This document shows positions 24,012 through 33,731 of a stretch of DNA of 49,543 bases, in pieces. Every line of letters begins with the position of its first letter. Position 1 is the first letter of the stretch. The stretch spans positions 1-49,543 of the forward strand of contig WKFJ01000001.1 in the NCBI GenBank assembly GCA_014872785.1. Reading direction: 5' to 3'. Source of the stretch: Alteromonadaceae bacterium (lineage in GTDB: Bacteria; Pseudomonadota; Gammaproteobacteria; Enterobacterales; Alteromonadaceae). The notes below the pieces were generated by a model. It did not search any database. It was given only the letters and a program-made list of their open reading frames with translations, and was not told the DNA's origin. A program made the translations under genes and the position numbers.

Positions 24012-26162
24012 TTACCGTGTGAATAATTGGTATGCATTACGTAACCGGTTTTGATTTGCTCTAATGTATGCAATTGAGAGACGATCATTGTTTAAATAAT
24101 GTTCTTCGAAATATCTCAAATAACTCGGTCGATAAGCCCTCTGTGGTGACAATCCATTACTATCACCATTTACTTTCGTAGCAAGTGAATGGTTCCAAGT
24201 AGTGTTCCCACTTACTTGTAAAGTAGATGGCCGCATATCCCTTCTTGGGCTAAGAGGAAGAGTAAAGTTCACTCCGAAAAGCCTTACGTCAGTGTCTTTT
24301 GCAAACACAGTAACTTGAGTATCGCCAAAATTAAAAATAGAGCTTACTTTTACGCCACTGTCTTGACGCCAAAACTGTCCCGCTTCTATCGCGAATGACA
24401 TATCCAAAGATTCCCAATAATAACGGTACTGGCCGATGTAGATTTCCTTGTCAAAAGCACTGAAGTCATCATGTTCTAGATACGCCCCGTATATCGACGC
24501 CTTATGATCACCATTGTAACTTAACCAATGCAACTCGCCTGCCACTAAATTGTGTTCTTCAAGATACATTTCTTTGGCTCTGCCTACCGCGAAACTGGTG
24601 TAAAGACTGTAAGGAAGTGCGAACGATTGTCTTAATAAAACATTTTTGACGCCATCATCGTGCCGCCATCTAAAGAAACTCTGTCCGCGGTTAAACGAAT
24701 CAGAATCTATAATGTTCAAGTCATAGTCAATTAAGAACTCAGCGCCTTCCCAAAGTGGCAAAGTTAGCTGTGTTTTAAGTGCCAGTGAATAATCGTAGGC
24801 GCCTAGTTCAGTACCAACAAAATTTCTCAATACAGGGCTAAACTCTATCCTAGGAGTCCAATAAGGGCTCTTACTTCCACCGACCCACAACATGTCCCCA
24901 ACACTTTGTTTTTTAGCCGGCATCCGCATTAGACTGAAGTCGTCACTCTCACCCCGATAAAATTTTTTAACATCATCCAATTTGGAACTGAATCTGAACA
25001 TCGGAACGCCATACTGAGATAACGTAACATCTAAACTGCTAATATCTTCAGGTGCCATGCCTGCTAGTATGCCAAGCGCAACACCTATCGCGTCTAAATC
25101 ATTTCTTTTGAATATTGCGTTTTCAAACCTTAAAAATAAGGTCTGATTGTCGAGTCCGAGCCACACATCTTCGAATCCTTGTTTCGCTATTCTGCTTTTG
25201 ATTAGGCCTAGTTGAGAAACAAGCTTATCGCTCGTGTGCTGGTATTCACTCAATCCTATGTCAACAGGTTCATATTTGCCGTGATCGTAATCATTAAATA
25301 ACCAGTCGAATACATCTGCTATCTTTTGGGTTGATTCAGATTTTTTTTGAAATCCAGTGTTTATGCTACTGAACAGAGAAGTCCTTATACCAACACCAAA
25401 GTATAGATTATCATCTGTATCCAAGTAGCTGTTCTTAGCAACAATTTGGGAATAGATCTGAGCATAACTGTTAAGCCAAGTTTTAGGAGTATAAAGAGTT
25501 ACCCCCACTGCCTGGTCTGCGCCATCATCTTCAGCAATAAACTTAACCCATTCTAACGGTTGGTATTCTACTCCCCAAAAACCACCATCATACCTAGGGG
25601 CATTGATGTTAATTTTATTACGTCCCGCTCCCGCGGTAATCCGAAAGTCACCTAGTTCCTTTGAAATCGAAACGAATTGAGCATCCAAACTACTAGCTAT
25701 CCCGCCTAAATCCTGTATTCCAATTGACAAACTAAACCAATCTTTAGGGATGAATGTCGGCGAATATTTAATATTGGCAGACAAATCAGAATTATCTTTG
25801 TTTTCTCCTATCCTTCCGTTGGGGGTATATTGCCCCTTAAAATCGCTATCTAGGTTGCGCAGACCTACCTCTAAACCGGGAAATGGACTGACACTAAAAC
25901 TTACCACTTTGCCTTTGGTATACTGTGTTCCAAAATCACCGAATCTGCCGCTCAGCGAATCGGCCAAATTATTGTAGTTTATATGGAATTCACCGTAATT
26001 GAGCGCATCCCCTGTGGGAACGTTGAACAAGCCTGAAAAGCCTTGAAAGTTTATTTCATTGGAAATCTCAGCGGATGCGCGAATTGAGAAAAGCAACATC
26101 ATTGCGACCATAAAGCCGTTATGTAACTTCATTGTTATAAATCTATGAACGATTTCCTTCAT
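24012..26162 (-). CDS. YjbH-family outer-membrane exopolysaccharide protein
   Basis: Homologue of YjbH (GfcD), a beta-barrel lipoprotein-like or outer-membrane protein associated with group 4-type capsule and exopolysaccharide loci. It is recognised from INFQGFSGLFNVPTGDAL just after the signal peptide, repeated aromatic beta-strand patterns, and the long length (about 716 residues). A signal sequence (MVAMMLLFSIRASA then EISNE) is evident. Start choice: the frame is open to 26288, but residues before 26162 look non-coding in character. ATG 26162 (MKEIVHRF) has GGA six bases upstream; ATG 26132 (MKLHNGF) would give a cleaner signal peptide but has no ribosome site. It lies just upstream of wza and probably assists export at the outer membrane. 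It is the first gene of the minus-strand export operon. Confidence 0.8.
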   Translation of the reverse strand: MKEIVHRFITMKLHNGFMVAMMLLFSIRASAEISNEINFQGFSGLFNVPTGDALNYGEFHINYNNLADSLSGRFGDFGTQYTKGKVVSFSVSPFPGLEVGLRNLDSDFKGQYTPNGRIGENKDNSDLSANIKYSPTFIPKDWFSLSIGIQDLGGIASSLDAQFVSISKELGDFRITAGAGRNKININAPRYDGGFWGVEYQPLEWVKFIAEDDGADQAVGVTLYTPKTWLNSYAQIYSQIVAKNSYLDTDDNLYFGVGIRTSLFSSINTGFQKKSESTQKIADVFDWLFNDYDHGKYEPVDIGLSEYQHTSDKLVSQLGLIKSRIAKQGFEDVWLGLDNQTLFLRFENAIFKRNDLDAIGVALGILAGMAPEDISSLDVTLSQYGVPMFRFSSKLDDVKKFYRGESDDFSLMRMPAKKQSVGDMLWVGGSKSPYWTPRIEFSPVLRNFVGTELGAYDYSLALKTQLTLPLWEGAEFLIDYDLNIIDSDSFNRGQSFFRWRHDDGVKNVLLRQSFALPYSLYTSFAVGRAKEMYLEEHNLVAGELHWLSYNGDHKASIYGAYLEHDDFSAFDKEIYIGQYRYYWESLDMSFAIEAGQFWRQDSGVKVSSIFNFGDTQVTVFAKDTDVRLFGVNFTLPLSPRRDMRPSTLQVSGNTTWNHSLATKVNGDSNGLSPQRAYRPSYLRYFEEHYLNNDRLSIAYIRANQNRLRNAYQLFTR

Positions 26163-26563
26163 TCCATATCCGTTTGTTTCGGCATTTCGTTTTGTAATTA
26201 TGTACGTCAATTTATACACCGCAGATTCTATAATTAAATTCCTAATGATGCTAGTTAAAAAAAAAGAAACACGCGTATGTGTGAGCATGGTAAATATATG
26301 AATACATCAGCATTCGTTCTAACCCTGTTTGAAAAGTATTCGTAATCAATTTAGAAGACAGCAGCTATTAGAGGGCAATTTCATATACTTAGCGATATCA
26401 ATGTTGTAACAGACTTTGATTTAACCGCTAGGGAACTAGAAGATACAGTCGCTAAATTATTAGGCCACGGTGGAAGGATCAGGTAGGATATAATTAATCC
26501 CAACGATATTCCACGTAACTAAGGATACCAGTCGCATGACGCGATTAGAATGGTCAACCAAGT
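26163..26563. other. Intergenic region upstream of the export operon, with a possible ORF scar
   Basis: About 400 bases between the YjbH-like start and the first gmm remnant, presumably holding the promoter of the minus-strand export operon. No JUMPstart/ops element was found. On the plus strand 26360-26487 reads open as a short peptide ending FDLTARELEDTVAKLLGHGG then RIR and a stop; it looks like the C-terminal end of a protein but has no start or family match that I recognise. Confidence 0.35.
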
Positions 26564-26801
26564 ATGACTTAAAAACGGTTTAAAGAATCGGTGGTGGCAA
26601 AACCGCTCATTTCTATTGACTTAATTGTAATCTCTAGTGGGCAAGCGTATGAATAATTCAACTGCATATTGTTGTTTTGTACCTGGTAACAGAATTTACA
26701 AAAACAAAACTCTTGACAACGCTGAGACAAAGATTTGCAGAAACGTGCAAGAAATAAACTTTGATTACAAGAAACATGTTTTTCTGGGCCTTAGTGTTTG
26801 A
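26564..26801 (+). pseudogene. gmm: Decayed GDP-mannose mannosyl hydrolase (gmm) remnant, upstream copy
   Basis: Two frames together read M..KRFKESVVAKPLISIDLIVIS followed, after a shift near 26650, by NNSTAYCCFVPGNRIYKNKT, RICxN-like and FDYKKHVFLGL. This lines up with the Nudix enzyme Gmm (MFLSKE.F..VV..TPLISIDLIV, NNRPA...WFVPGGR), and with the second copy at 29075. It carries an early stop (third codon), a frameshift near the NNRPA loop, replacement of the Nudix glycines (VPGN for VPGG), and ends after about 80 codons. It is clearly non-functional. It flanks gmd-fcl on the opposite side from the other gmm copy, suggesting that the gmd-fcl block entered or rearranged by recombination at gmm. 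Confidence 0.75.
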
Positions 26802-26936
26802 CTGCAGGTGAACGCAAGCATTACGATCCAGCGTTTAGAAATTGTGTGTCGGTCATTGCTATTCTGAATATTTTCTTGATTCTTAAACTAATATTCTGGA
26901 GCGGCAGTGTTAACTCATTGCACAAAGGATTGCATT

Positions 26937-28052
26937 TTGAAAAAAGCATTAATCACCGGCATTACCGGGCAAGACGGGTCTTATCTCGCAGAATTTTTAC
27001 TAGACAAAGGGTATGAGGTTCACGGTATCAAACGTCGGGCTTCTTTATTCAACACAGAGAGAATTGATCATATTTACGAAGATCCGCATAACACCGATCC
27101 ACGTTTAAAACTCCATTATGGAGACCTTACAGATACCTCAAACTTGATCCGTATTATCCATGAGATTCAGCCTGACGAAGTGTATAACCTTGGTGCACAA
27201 TCTCACGTGGCAGTATCATTTGAATCACCTGAATATACAGCTGACGTGGACGCAATAGGTACATTGCGTTTACTTGAGGCGATTCGCTTTCTTGGCCTGG
27301 AGAAGAAAACTCGTTTTTATCAGGCTTCAACGTCTGAATTATATGGCTTAGTACAAGAGACACCGCAAAAAGAAACCACACCGTTTTACCCGCGCTCCCC
27401 TTACGCCGTTGCAAAAATGTATGCCTATTGGATTACAGTAAATTATCGCGAGTCTTATGGTATGTATGCGTGTAATGGAATTTTGTTTAATCATGAGTCC
27501 CCTCGACGGGGTGAAACCTTTGTAACTCGAAAGATTACGCGTGGCATCGCCAACATTGCTCAGGGACTAGAGCCTTGCCTGTACCTGGGTAACATGGATG
27601 CATTGCGCGATTGGGGTCACGCAAAAGATTATGTGCGCATGCAGTGGATGATGTTGCAACAAGAAAATGCTCAAGATTTTGTAGTCGCGACTGGTAAACA
27701 AATCTCGGTGCGTGAGTTCGTTCGGATGAGTGCCAATTACGCAGGTATTGAGCTTGAATTCTCAGGTACAGGCGTCGATGAAATAGCAACTGTGGTAGAC
27801 GTAAAAGCTGATTTAGCACCTGGTGTTAAAGTTGGCGACGTTATAGTAAAAGTGGATCCAAGATATTTTAGACCTGCTGAGGTAGAGACTTTGCTAGGAG
27901 ACCCAGCTAAGGCGAAAGCCGAGCTTGGATGGGTACCTGAAATTACCGTCGAAGAAATGTGTAAAGAAATGATGCAATACGATCTTGAGAAAGCTAAACA
28001 GCATGCACTCCTTAAAGACCACGGTTATAGTATCTCTGTAGCAAAAGAATAA
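26937..28052 (+). CDS. gmd: GDP-mannose 4,6-dehydratase
   Basis: Converts GDP-D-mannose to GDP-4-keto-6-deoxy-D-mannose, the first step to GDP-L-fucose. It has 371 residues from a TTG start at 26937, preceded by AAAGGA seven bases upstream; this start reproduces the normal [18 protein letters not shown]-terminus, while the in-frame ATG at 26907 adds ten atypical residues. The NADP-binding GITGQDG is at residues 8-14. The catalytic region STSELYG is followed by YAVAK, and [16 protein letters not shown] is a signature of the family. It is complete. It is followed by a terminator-like hairpin and then fcl. Confidence 0.95.
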   Translation: MKKALITGITGQDGSYLAEFLLDKGYEVHGIKRRASLFNTERIDHIYEDPHNTDPRLKLHYGDLTDTSNLIRIIHEIQPDEVYNLGAQSHVAVSFESPEYTADVDAIGTLRLLEAIRFLGLEKKTRFYQASTSELYGLVQETPQKETTPFYPRSPYAVAKMYAYWITVNYRESYGMYACNGILFNHESPRRGETFVTRKITRGIANIAQGLEPCLYLGNMDALRDWGHAKDYVRMQWMMLQQENAQDFVVATGKQISVREFVRMSANYAGIELEFSGTGVDEIATVVDVKADLAPGVKVGDVIVKVDPRYFRPAEVETLLGDPAKAKAELGWVPEITVEEMCKEMMQYDLEKAKQHALLKDHGYSISVAKE

Positions 28053-28068
28053 AGGTTATTTGAATATT

Positions 28069-28096
28069 CAGGCATCACCCATGTGATGCCTGTTTT
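28069..28096 (+). terminator. Terminator-like hairpin between gmd and fcl
   Basis: A perfect 10-base stem (CAGGCATCAC / GTGATGCCTG) with loop CCAT is followed by TTTT. It lies 17 bases after the gmd stop and about 17 before the fcl start. The short T-tract suggests partial termination or attenuation rather than a complete stop, as fcl has no obvious promoter of its own. Confidence 0.65.
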
Positions 28097-28112
28097 GATC
28101 TAGGATTAAAAT

Positions 28113-29072
28113 ATGAAAAATGTATTCGTTGCTGGCCACAATGGTATGGTGGGTGCGGCCATTTGCAGGCAACTAAAAGATAATTCAGGCGTCAACTTAA
28201 TAACTAGGCCCCGTTCTGAGCTGGATTTAACTAACCAATCGGTGGTTAATGAATTTTTCAAGAGTAACAAAATTGACGAAGTTTACTTAGCTGCTGCGAA
28301 AGTGGGTGGTATTCGTGCGAATAACGAGTTTCCTGCTGAGTTTATCTACGAGAATCTAATGATCGAGTGCAATATCATTCATTCCGCTCATCAACATGGT
28401 GTGCAGAAGCTTTTGTCTTTAGGATCGTCTTGCATATACCCCCGGCTTGTAGAGCAACCAATGAAAGAGGAAGCTCTGTTAACCGGAACGCTTGAACCAA
28501 CCAATGAGCCTTATGCAGTGGCAAAAATTGCCGGGATCAAACTTTGCGAATCCTATAATAGGCAATATGGACGTGATTACCGCTCTGTTATGCCTACCAA
28601 TTTGTACGGTCCAAACGATAACTTTGACCCAGAAAATTCCCATGTAATACCCGCACTATTGCGTCGTTTCCATGAAGCGAAACTTGCAAAAGAACCTATA
28701 GTGATAGCTTGGGGTAGCGGCAAACCTATGCGTGAATTCTTGCATGTAGATGATATGGCAAGAGCCTCGGTGTTTGTGATGAATTTGGAAACGAGTGGCT
28801 ACTCTCAAGTAACTAAGCCCATGCTAAGCCATATCAACGTTGGCACTGGCATAGATTGCACAATTAGAGAATTAGTCGAATCTGTTGCGGAAGTCATAGG
28901 CTATTCGGGAGATATCCAATGGGATACAAGCAAACCTGATGGCGTACCGCGTAAATTAATGGACAACGGTCGCCTCAGAAAACTTGGCTGGTCGCCAGAA
29001 TATGATTTAAAAACAGGCCTTGCCCATGCTTACCAATGGTTCTTAGACAACCAAGGGCAGTTTCGAGGCTAA
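28113..29072 (+). CDS. fcl: GDP-L-fucose synthase
   Basis: Bifunctional 3,5-epimerase/4-reductase that turns GDP-4-keto-6-deoxymannose into GDP-L-fucose. 319 residues, typical of Fcl/WcaG. The NADP motif GHNGMVG is at residues 8-14, the active-site serine segment GSSCIYP is near 108-114, and the YxxxK pair is in [10 protein letters not shown] at about 133-142. The conserved [12 protein letters not shown] follows. No premature stops. With gmd upstream and the manA/manC-type and manB genes convergent downstream, the window can make GDP-fucose from fructose-6-phosphate or mannose-6-phosphate. The stop lies 2 bases before the start codon of the downstream gmm copy. Confidence 0.95.
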   Translation: MKNVFVAGHNGMVGAAICRQLKDNSGVNLITRPRSELDLTNQSVVNEFFKSNKIDEVYLAAAKVGGIRANNEFPAEFIYENLMIECNIIHSAHQHGVQKLLSLGSSCIYPRLVEQPMKEEALLTGTLEPTNEPYAVAKIAGIKLCESYNRQYGRDYRSVMPTNLYGPNDNFDPENSHVIPALLRRFHEAKLAKEPIVIAWGSGKPMREFLHVDDMARASVFVMNLETSGYSQVTKPMLSHINVGTGIDCTIRELVESVAEVIGYSGDIQWDTSKPDGVPRKLMDNGRLRKLGWSPEYDLKTGLAHAYQWFLDNQGQFRG

Positions 29073-29074
29073 GT

Positions 29075-29504
29075 ATGTTTCTCTCGAAAGAGCGATTTAA
29101 CGATGTAGTGGCGGCAACGCCACTCATTTCCATAGACCTTATCGTAATCTCCGATGATCAAATACTATTGGTTTGTTCCTGGTGGTAGGGTTTATAAGAA
29201 TGAGAATCTCTCTGACGCTTATGCCAGGATTTGCCAAAACGAATTAGGGATAAGATTGGATTACGAGAAGCGCGAGTTTCAAGGTGTTTACGAGCACTTT
29301 TATAATAACGCCATGTATGATGACAATGCCTCTACTCATTACGTTGTTTTAGCACATCGGTTAGCGCTGAATAAAGAAGGGTTAATTTTGCCCACTGACC
29401 AACACCATGATTACCATTGGTTTAATATTGAGGATTTGCTTAAGGAGACGAAAGTGAATGGCTTTACAAAAGACTATTTTATAGATTTTTTAGATAAGGA
29501 TTAA
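29075..29504 (+). pseudogene. gmm: GDP-mannose mannosyl hydrolase (gmm), frameshifted by an internal deletion
   Basis: From ATG 29075 the frame reads MFLSKERFNDVVAATPL and ISIDLIVISDDQ, the exact Gmm N-terminus, then stops. The remaining protein continues in another frame from about 29160 as YYWFVPGGRVYKN to the end at 29504, with the Nudix-type segment and Gmm C-terminus (THYVVLAHRLAL, LPTDQHHDYHWF). About a dozen codons corresponding to the LGxRNNRPAK loop are missing at the junction, and the deletion shifts the frame. An ATG at 29154 opens a 116-residue product (MIKYYWFVPGGR) that lacks the N-terminal strand and substrate loop, so activity is unlikely. The second, more decayed copy is at 26564. 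Confidence 0.85.
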
Positions 29505-29577
29505 TCGCCAACATTTATGTCCCAGCGTGGGGAATACAACACATATTTGCCATAGGTAAATCGGTGCAGTCAATAAA

Positions 29578-31017
29578 CTAACTAACAAGTATTTTTTGCA
29601 ACTTAGACAATACGAGGTCTAACAACTGTTTTGCTGAGTCTTGCCCTCCCGATTCTACATAAACACGCATTTCTGGTGCATTACCGGATGGTCTGAGATG
29701 AACAATATCATCATTTGATAATGTCATTCGCAATCCATCAACCTGATTCAAAGCAACAATGTGGTTAGCTAGCCCAAGCTTCTTAACGAGTAAAGATGTA
29801 TTGGCAACACCATGTGCAATAAAGTCTTTTGATTTTTCGGTTGGCATATTTTTTAGTCGATCACTGTCAGTAAACCTAGATGGCAGGCTTTCTGAGAGAG
29901 CTGATACCGTACATGATTTGTTTACAGACCTAGCCATAATCATTATAAAGGGCAACATCGCATCTCGAGTGGGTAATGGTGCAACGTCTGCACCATTGTA
30001 CTGACATGTACTGCCCAGCATAAAGCCACCGTTTGCTTCAAATCCCGCTGTAGTGTTGTATTTAGTGGCCAAAGTTGGAAACTCTGCAATTACATATGGG
30101 GAACCAATACGGGTTCTGGAAACCTCTTTAAACTCACCAGAAGATTCAATTGCACTGTTGCAACTAACCGGTGTGGCAACACTCTCTATGCCCAATTCCA
30201 TGCAGGTTAACAAGCCAACTATATCGCCTCGCAACCAGTTTCCATGTTCATCAGCGATTAAAGGCCTGTCTCCATCACCATCAGTTGAAAAAATAGCATC
30301 GAGTTTGAACTCATTGACCCAGGCTTTTGCTCGTTCTTTATCTTCATCAGAGACAGCCTCTGTATCAATTGGCACAAACTCATCACTTCGACCAAATGAT
30401 ATGACATCAGCACCGAGGGATTCAAGTATACCTCGGAAGATGTCTCTACCAGCGCTACTGTGTTCATAGACACCAATACGCTTATTCCGAAGTGTATCTC
30501 TCCCAAACAATGTACAGTAGCGCGCTTTGTAGGCCTCGATTGCGGCGCAATCAAGATTTAAAAGAAAAGGGGAGTTAGACAGTACTACGTTCTCGGTGCT
30601 TGTGACAATCTCTTGTTCGTCTTGCTTAGTAATTTCACCCTCAGGGGTATAAAACTTTAGACCATTTCTATCGAATGGAATGTGGCTCCCTGTAACCATA
30701 ATAGAAGGTTGTTTATTTGCTAGTGCATAAAGTGCTAACGCAGGCGTTGGCAAAACGCCAAAATAGCGCACCTTATACCCTACAGCAATCGCTGCGCTAG
30801 CGCATAACTTTGCAATGATTGGACTACTAGGTCTGTTGTCAATGCCCAAAAACAAAGTATCAGATGCAAAGCATTTTGATATTCGAGTTAAAAACGCGCT
30901 AACGAAAGCAGCGCAAACCTCTGGTGTGAAATCTTCGACTAACCCTCTAGCGCCACTAGTACCAAATTTAACGTCCGAGTTAGACAGTACATCCTTACAA
31001 ATCAACATATCAGTCAT
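29578..31017 (-). CDS. manB: Phosphomannomutase ManB/CpsG
   Basis: Interconverts mannose-6-phosphate and mannose-1-phosphate for GDP-mannose synthesis. 479 residues of the alpha-D-phosphohexomutase superfamily. FGTSGARG is at 18-25, the phosphoserine loop TGSHIPFDRNG at 109-119 with Ser111, and the metal loop DGDGDR at 246-251. The C-terminal phosphate-binding region ends RPSGNAPEMRVYVE. The serine context TGSHIP, rather than TASHNP, is a known variant in capsule-linked mutases. Its ATG sits at the manC stop (1-base overlap at 31017), so the two are cotranscribed. It converges with the gmd-fcl unit. Confidence 0.9.
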   Translation of the reverse strand: MTDMLICKDVLSNSDVKFGTSGARGLVEDFTPEVCAAFVSAFLTRISKCFASDTLFLGIDNRPSSPIIAKLCASAAIAVGYKVRYFGVLPTPALALYALANKQPSIMVTGSHIPFDRNGLKFYTPEGEITKQDEQEIVTSTENVVLSNSPFLLNLDCAAIEAYKARYCTLFGRDTLRNKRIGVYEHSSAGRDIFRGILESLGADVISFGRSDEFVPIDTEAVSDEDKERAKAWVNEFKLDAIFSTDGDGDRPLIADEHGNWLRGDIVGLLTCMELGIESVATPVSCNSAIESSGEFKEVSRTRIGSPYVIAEFPTLATKYNTTAGFEANGGFMLGSTCQYNGADVAPLPTRDAMLPFIMIMARSVNKSCTVSALSESLPSRFTDSDRLKNMPTEKSKDFIAHGVANTSLLVKKLGLANHIVALNQVDGLRMTLSNDDIVHLRPSGNAPEMRVYVESGGQDSAKQLLDLVLSKLQKILVS

Positions 31018-32426
31018 TATGTTCTTCCGTAACGATCTGAAAAACGGACAATGTCATCTTCTCCAAGGTAAGTGCCTGATTGAACTTCAATAAGTTCTAA
31101 TGGAATTTTTCCCGGGTTTTCTAACGCATGAACTGCACCGACGGGGATATAGACAGATTGATTCTCTGTTAGCAATTGCTCAGCTTCGTTGATCGTCACT
31201 TTTGCGGTTCCAGCAACAACAATCCAATGTTCAGCTCGATGATGATGCATTTGCACAGAGAGTTTTTCACCAGGGTGAACCGTTATGCGTTTTACCTGGT
31301 ATCGCTCACCATTATCAATTGAGTCATATTTACCCCAAGGCCTGTATACCTCCCGGTGTAACTTGTACTCTTCTCTATTGTCCGCCTTTAACTTCCCTAC
31401 TATTGTTTTAACTTCCTGCACTGAATCTTTTGCAGCAACTAACAATGCGTCTTTTGTTTGAACAATTACCGTGTCTTTTAAGCCTACTGTTCCAACTATG
31501 CCATTTTCTGAATAAACGTAATTCCCTTCTGAGTTAACACTCATCACTTCGGTTTTGTGAACATTTCCATCACTATCTTTATCACCAATGTCCCATAACG
31601 CCGACCAAGAACCTACATCATTCCAGCCAATATCAATCGGCATCACTACGGCATCTTCGGTCTTTTCCATCACTGCATAATCGATTGATTCAGATGGACA
31701 AGTCCTAAACACACTCTCAATTACTCTTACAAAATCTAAGTCTTTGTCTAATTTAGCTAATGATTCAACGCACACATTGAAAATATCGGGACGATATTTG
31801 TTAATTTCCTCTAGAAACTTACTGGCGCGAAACATGAACATTCCGCTATTCCAAGCGTAATCACCACTGTTTAAGTAGTTTGTCGCGGTTTGAAGATCGG
31901 GTTTCTCCACAAACTCGGAAACCTCAAATGCATCCCCCCCTTGAATTTGTTCACCTTTTCGGATGTAACCATAACCAGTCTCAGGGGAGTTAGGTACAAT
32001 TCCAAATGTTACTAACTTCCCTGATTCAGCAAGTTTTGTCGCAATCGCAATTTTTTTTCTGAACTCAGCGGCGTCAACAATTGCATGGTCAGCGGCTAGT
32101 ACCAATAAGATCGGATCTGACTTTTGCGCTTCAGCATAAATCGCCGCTAAACAAACTGCAGGAGCTGTATTTCTGCCAACAGGCTCCAAAATAATATTGT
32201 TGTCTAAACAATTGATGCTTCGCAATTGCTCCGCAGCAATAAAACGGTGTTCTTCATTGCAAATGACAACGGGATCATATATTTCAAGACCGCTCAATCT
32301 CTCGACTGTGTCTTGTAACATTGTTTGTTCATTAGTGAGTTGAAGAAATTGTTTTGGCATTAATTCTCTTGAAAGAGGCCATAATCGACTGCCAGTTCCA
32401 CCGGCCATAATTATTGGTAATATCAT
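31017..32426 (-). CDS. manC: Mannose-1-phosphate guanylyltransferase / mannose-6-phosphate isomerase
   Basis: Makes GDP-mannose; the type II enzyme combines both activities in 469 residues. The N-terminal nucleotidyltransferase signature is [15 protein letters not shown] (residues 8-22) followed by PKQF, with [10 protein letters not shown] in the middle. The C-terminal cupin isomerase domain carries [30 protein letters not shown] (metal-binding histidines) and a terminal [19 protein letters not shown]. Intact. A G7 run (31934-31940) lies in the codons for QGGD. It begins a manC-manB operon; 136 bases upstream separate it from the DUF2304 gene. Confidence 0.95.
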   Translation of the reverse strand: MILPIIMAGGTGSRLWPLSRELMPKQFLQLTNEQTMLQDTVERLSGLEIYDPVVICNEEHRFIAAEQLRSINCLDNNIILEPVGRNTAPAVCLAAIYAEAQKSDPILLVLAADHAIVDAAEFRKKIAIATKLAESGKLVTFGIVPNSPETGYGYIRKGEQIQGGDAFEVSEFVEKPDLQTATNYLNSGDYAWNSGMFMFRASKFLEEINKYRPDIFNVCVESLAKLDKDLDFVRVIESVFRTCPSESIDYAVMEKTEDAVVMPIDIGWNDVGSWSALWDIGDKDSDGNVHKTEVMSVNSEGNYVYSENGIVGTVGLKDTVIVQTKDALLVAAKDSVQEVKTIVGKLKADNREEYKLHREVYRPWGKYDSIDNGERYQVKRITVHPGEKLSVQMHHHRAEHWIVVAGTAKVTINEAEQLLTENQSVYIPVGAVHALENPGKIPLELIEVQSGTYLGEDDIVRFSDRYGRT

Positions 32427-32562
32427 TTTTTTCGTTTCTCTGAATACTCGCTCAAGTCGTGAGCGCTATTTGAATCAACTATCAACGAGAGACATGAATA
32501 GATTTCAAAACATCTTTTAGGCGCAGCTATTGCCTATGTTTTCACACCACAATTAAGATTTT

Positions 32563-32973
32563 TTATTTACCTTTTTTGAGGTTTATTATCTTTCCGTTTG
32601 AGGTTGTACTATTAGAGTGAGAATTGTCTGCGATTTTTTCTTCCTTAACAGCTTGTTCCACAATAGCCAATTTTTGTACTAACCGGTCAATCCTGACTTG
32701 CATTTTTTGCCTTTCAATGTCCATTATCAGAATTTTAATCATTGCAACTGAAATTGCTACAAGCATTGGCAAGATTGGTGGATAACCAATTCCCAATTGA
32801 GCGCCAACCCAATCGACTATTTGAGGTTGTAAACTAATCCCTAGAACAAGTAGCGATACCAAAAACCAGCGTGCGGCCACTCTTGGTGAGATATGATCTT
32901 TGCGCACCAAATAAATTATCGCTAAGCTCAAGGCTATGCCAATTATTGCTGCGACTACATGTGCACTAATCAA
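32563..32973 (-). CDS. DUF2304 membrane protein
   Basis: A 136-residue small membrane protein. Three or four hydrophobic segments lie at about residues 4-22, 36-54 and 65-83, then comes a polar tail with coiled-coil character (IERQKMQVRIDRLVQKL). The pattern RKDHISPRVAARWFLVSLLVL matches DUF2304. Members are frequently encoded beside a dolichyl-phosphate-mannose-synthase-like GT2, as here: its start overlaps the GT2 gene end by 8 bases. It probably acts with that enzyme in making or flipping a polyprenyl-phosphate sugar; its biochemistry is unknown. Confidence 0.8.
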   Translation of the reverse strand: MISAHVVAAIIGIALSLAIIYLVRKDHISPRVAARWFLVSLLVLGISLQPQIVDWVGAQLGIGYPPILPMLVAISVAMIKILIMDIERQKMQVRIDRLVQKLAIVEQAVKEEKIADNSHSNSTTSNGKIINLKKGK

Positions 32974-33682
32974 GATTTTTCTCCTTTAACACTTGCATTT
33001 TATATTTTTTTCCTAAGATGGGAGTTGCTTTAGCAAAGGTTAAAATGAATGTGTAAATTAAATAACTAAAAACATTAGACCACGAACGGAATATTCTAGA
33101 AATACCTTCAACTCTCTGCTCCATATTCACGTCTACCTCGGAATACTTCATGCCACAGTGTTTTAGCAAAAACAATACGCCGATGTCTTGGTACTCTAGC
33201 ATACTTGCCCGCCTCCCAGATAACACTTGCATGGCGGACTTCCCATATACTTTAAAACCAGAGGTAATATCATTAATCTCAAGTCGACTGATGAATTTAA
33301 ACACTTTCCAAGCAATATGCCTTCCCCTTGTTCCTCTGGCAATACAGGAACCAATAACTAAGTCATAACCTAGTTGTTTTTGCTTTAATAGCTTATCAAT
33401 ATACTTAGCTTTGTGTTGGCCATCTGCGTCCATGGTAATGACTGTATCAAAACCTTTATCGACTGCATAACGAATACCGGTTTGTGTAGCTTTCCATGCC
33501 CCACAATTAATCCCCATCTCGAGTACTGTTACGCCCAACTGTCTTGCAATAGCAACGGTGTTGTCTGTACTTTCATCATCGACTAGGACGATTTCACATC
33601 TACAATGCGACCTTATGTCGTCAATAACAGTGGCAACACTGGCTTCCTCATTCATCGCTGGAATGATAATAACAGGGTTCAC
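32966..33682 (-). CDS. Family 2 glycosyltransferase, polyprenyl-phosphate mannosyl/glucosyl synthase-like
   Basis: A 238-residue GT-A protein of the DPM1/DpgS group. IIIPAMNEE (residues 5-13) and VLVDDESTDNT (32-42) bind the nucleotide; the catalytic metal motif DADGQH is at 85-90. Two short hydrophobic stretches occur toward the C-terminus, but no long membrane domain. Members make undecaprenyl-phosphate-linked monosaccharides used by membrane-bound (GT-C) transferases, which would suit the GT-C protein at 47680, though that link is inference. It is coupled to the DUF2304 gene by overlap. Confidence 0.88.
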   Translation of the reverse strand: MNPVIIIPAMNEEASVATVIDDIRSHCRCEIVLVDDESTDNTVAIARQLGVTVLEMGINCGAWKATQTGIRYAVDKGFDTVITMDADGQHKAKYIDKLLKQKQLGYDLVIGSCIARGTRGRHIAWKVFKFISRLEINDITSGFKVYGKSAMQVLSGRRASMLEYQDIGVLFLLKHCGMKYSEVDVNMEQRVEGISRIFRSWSNVFSYLIYTFILTFAKATPILGKKYKMQVLKEKNLD

Positions 33683-33731
33683 ATTAGTCTCATCAAATTG
33701 CTTAAGCTAAAGTATATCTAATCAGGTCGTA

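Noticed and set aside
26163..26288. N-terminal extension of the YjbH-like protein to 26288
   Set aside because: The added residues have no signal-peptide character or ribosome site and precede a convincing start and signal sequence at 26162/26132.
32449..32465. CGCTCA-N5-TGAGCG inverted repeat upstream of manC as an operator
   Set aside because: Short and single; no second site or known regulator consensus recognised.
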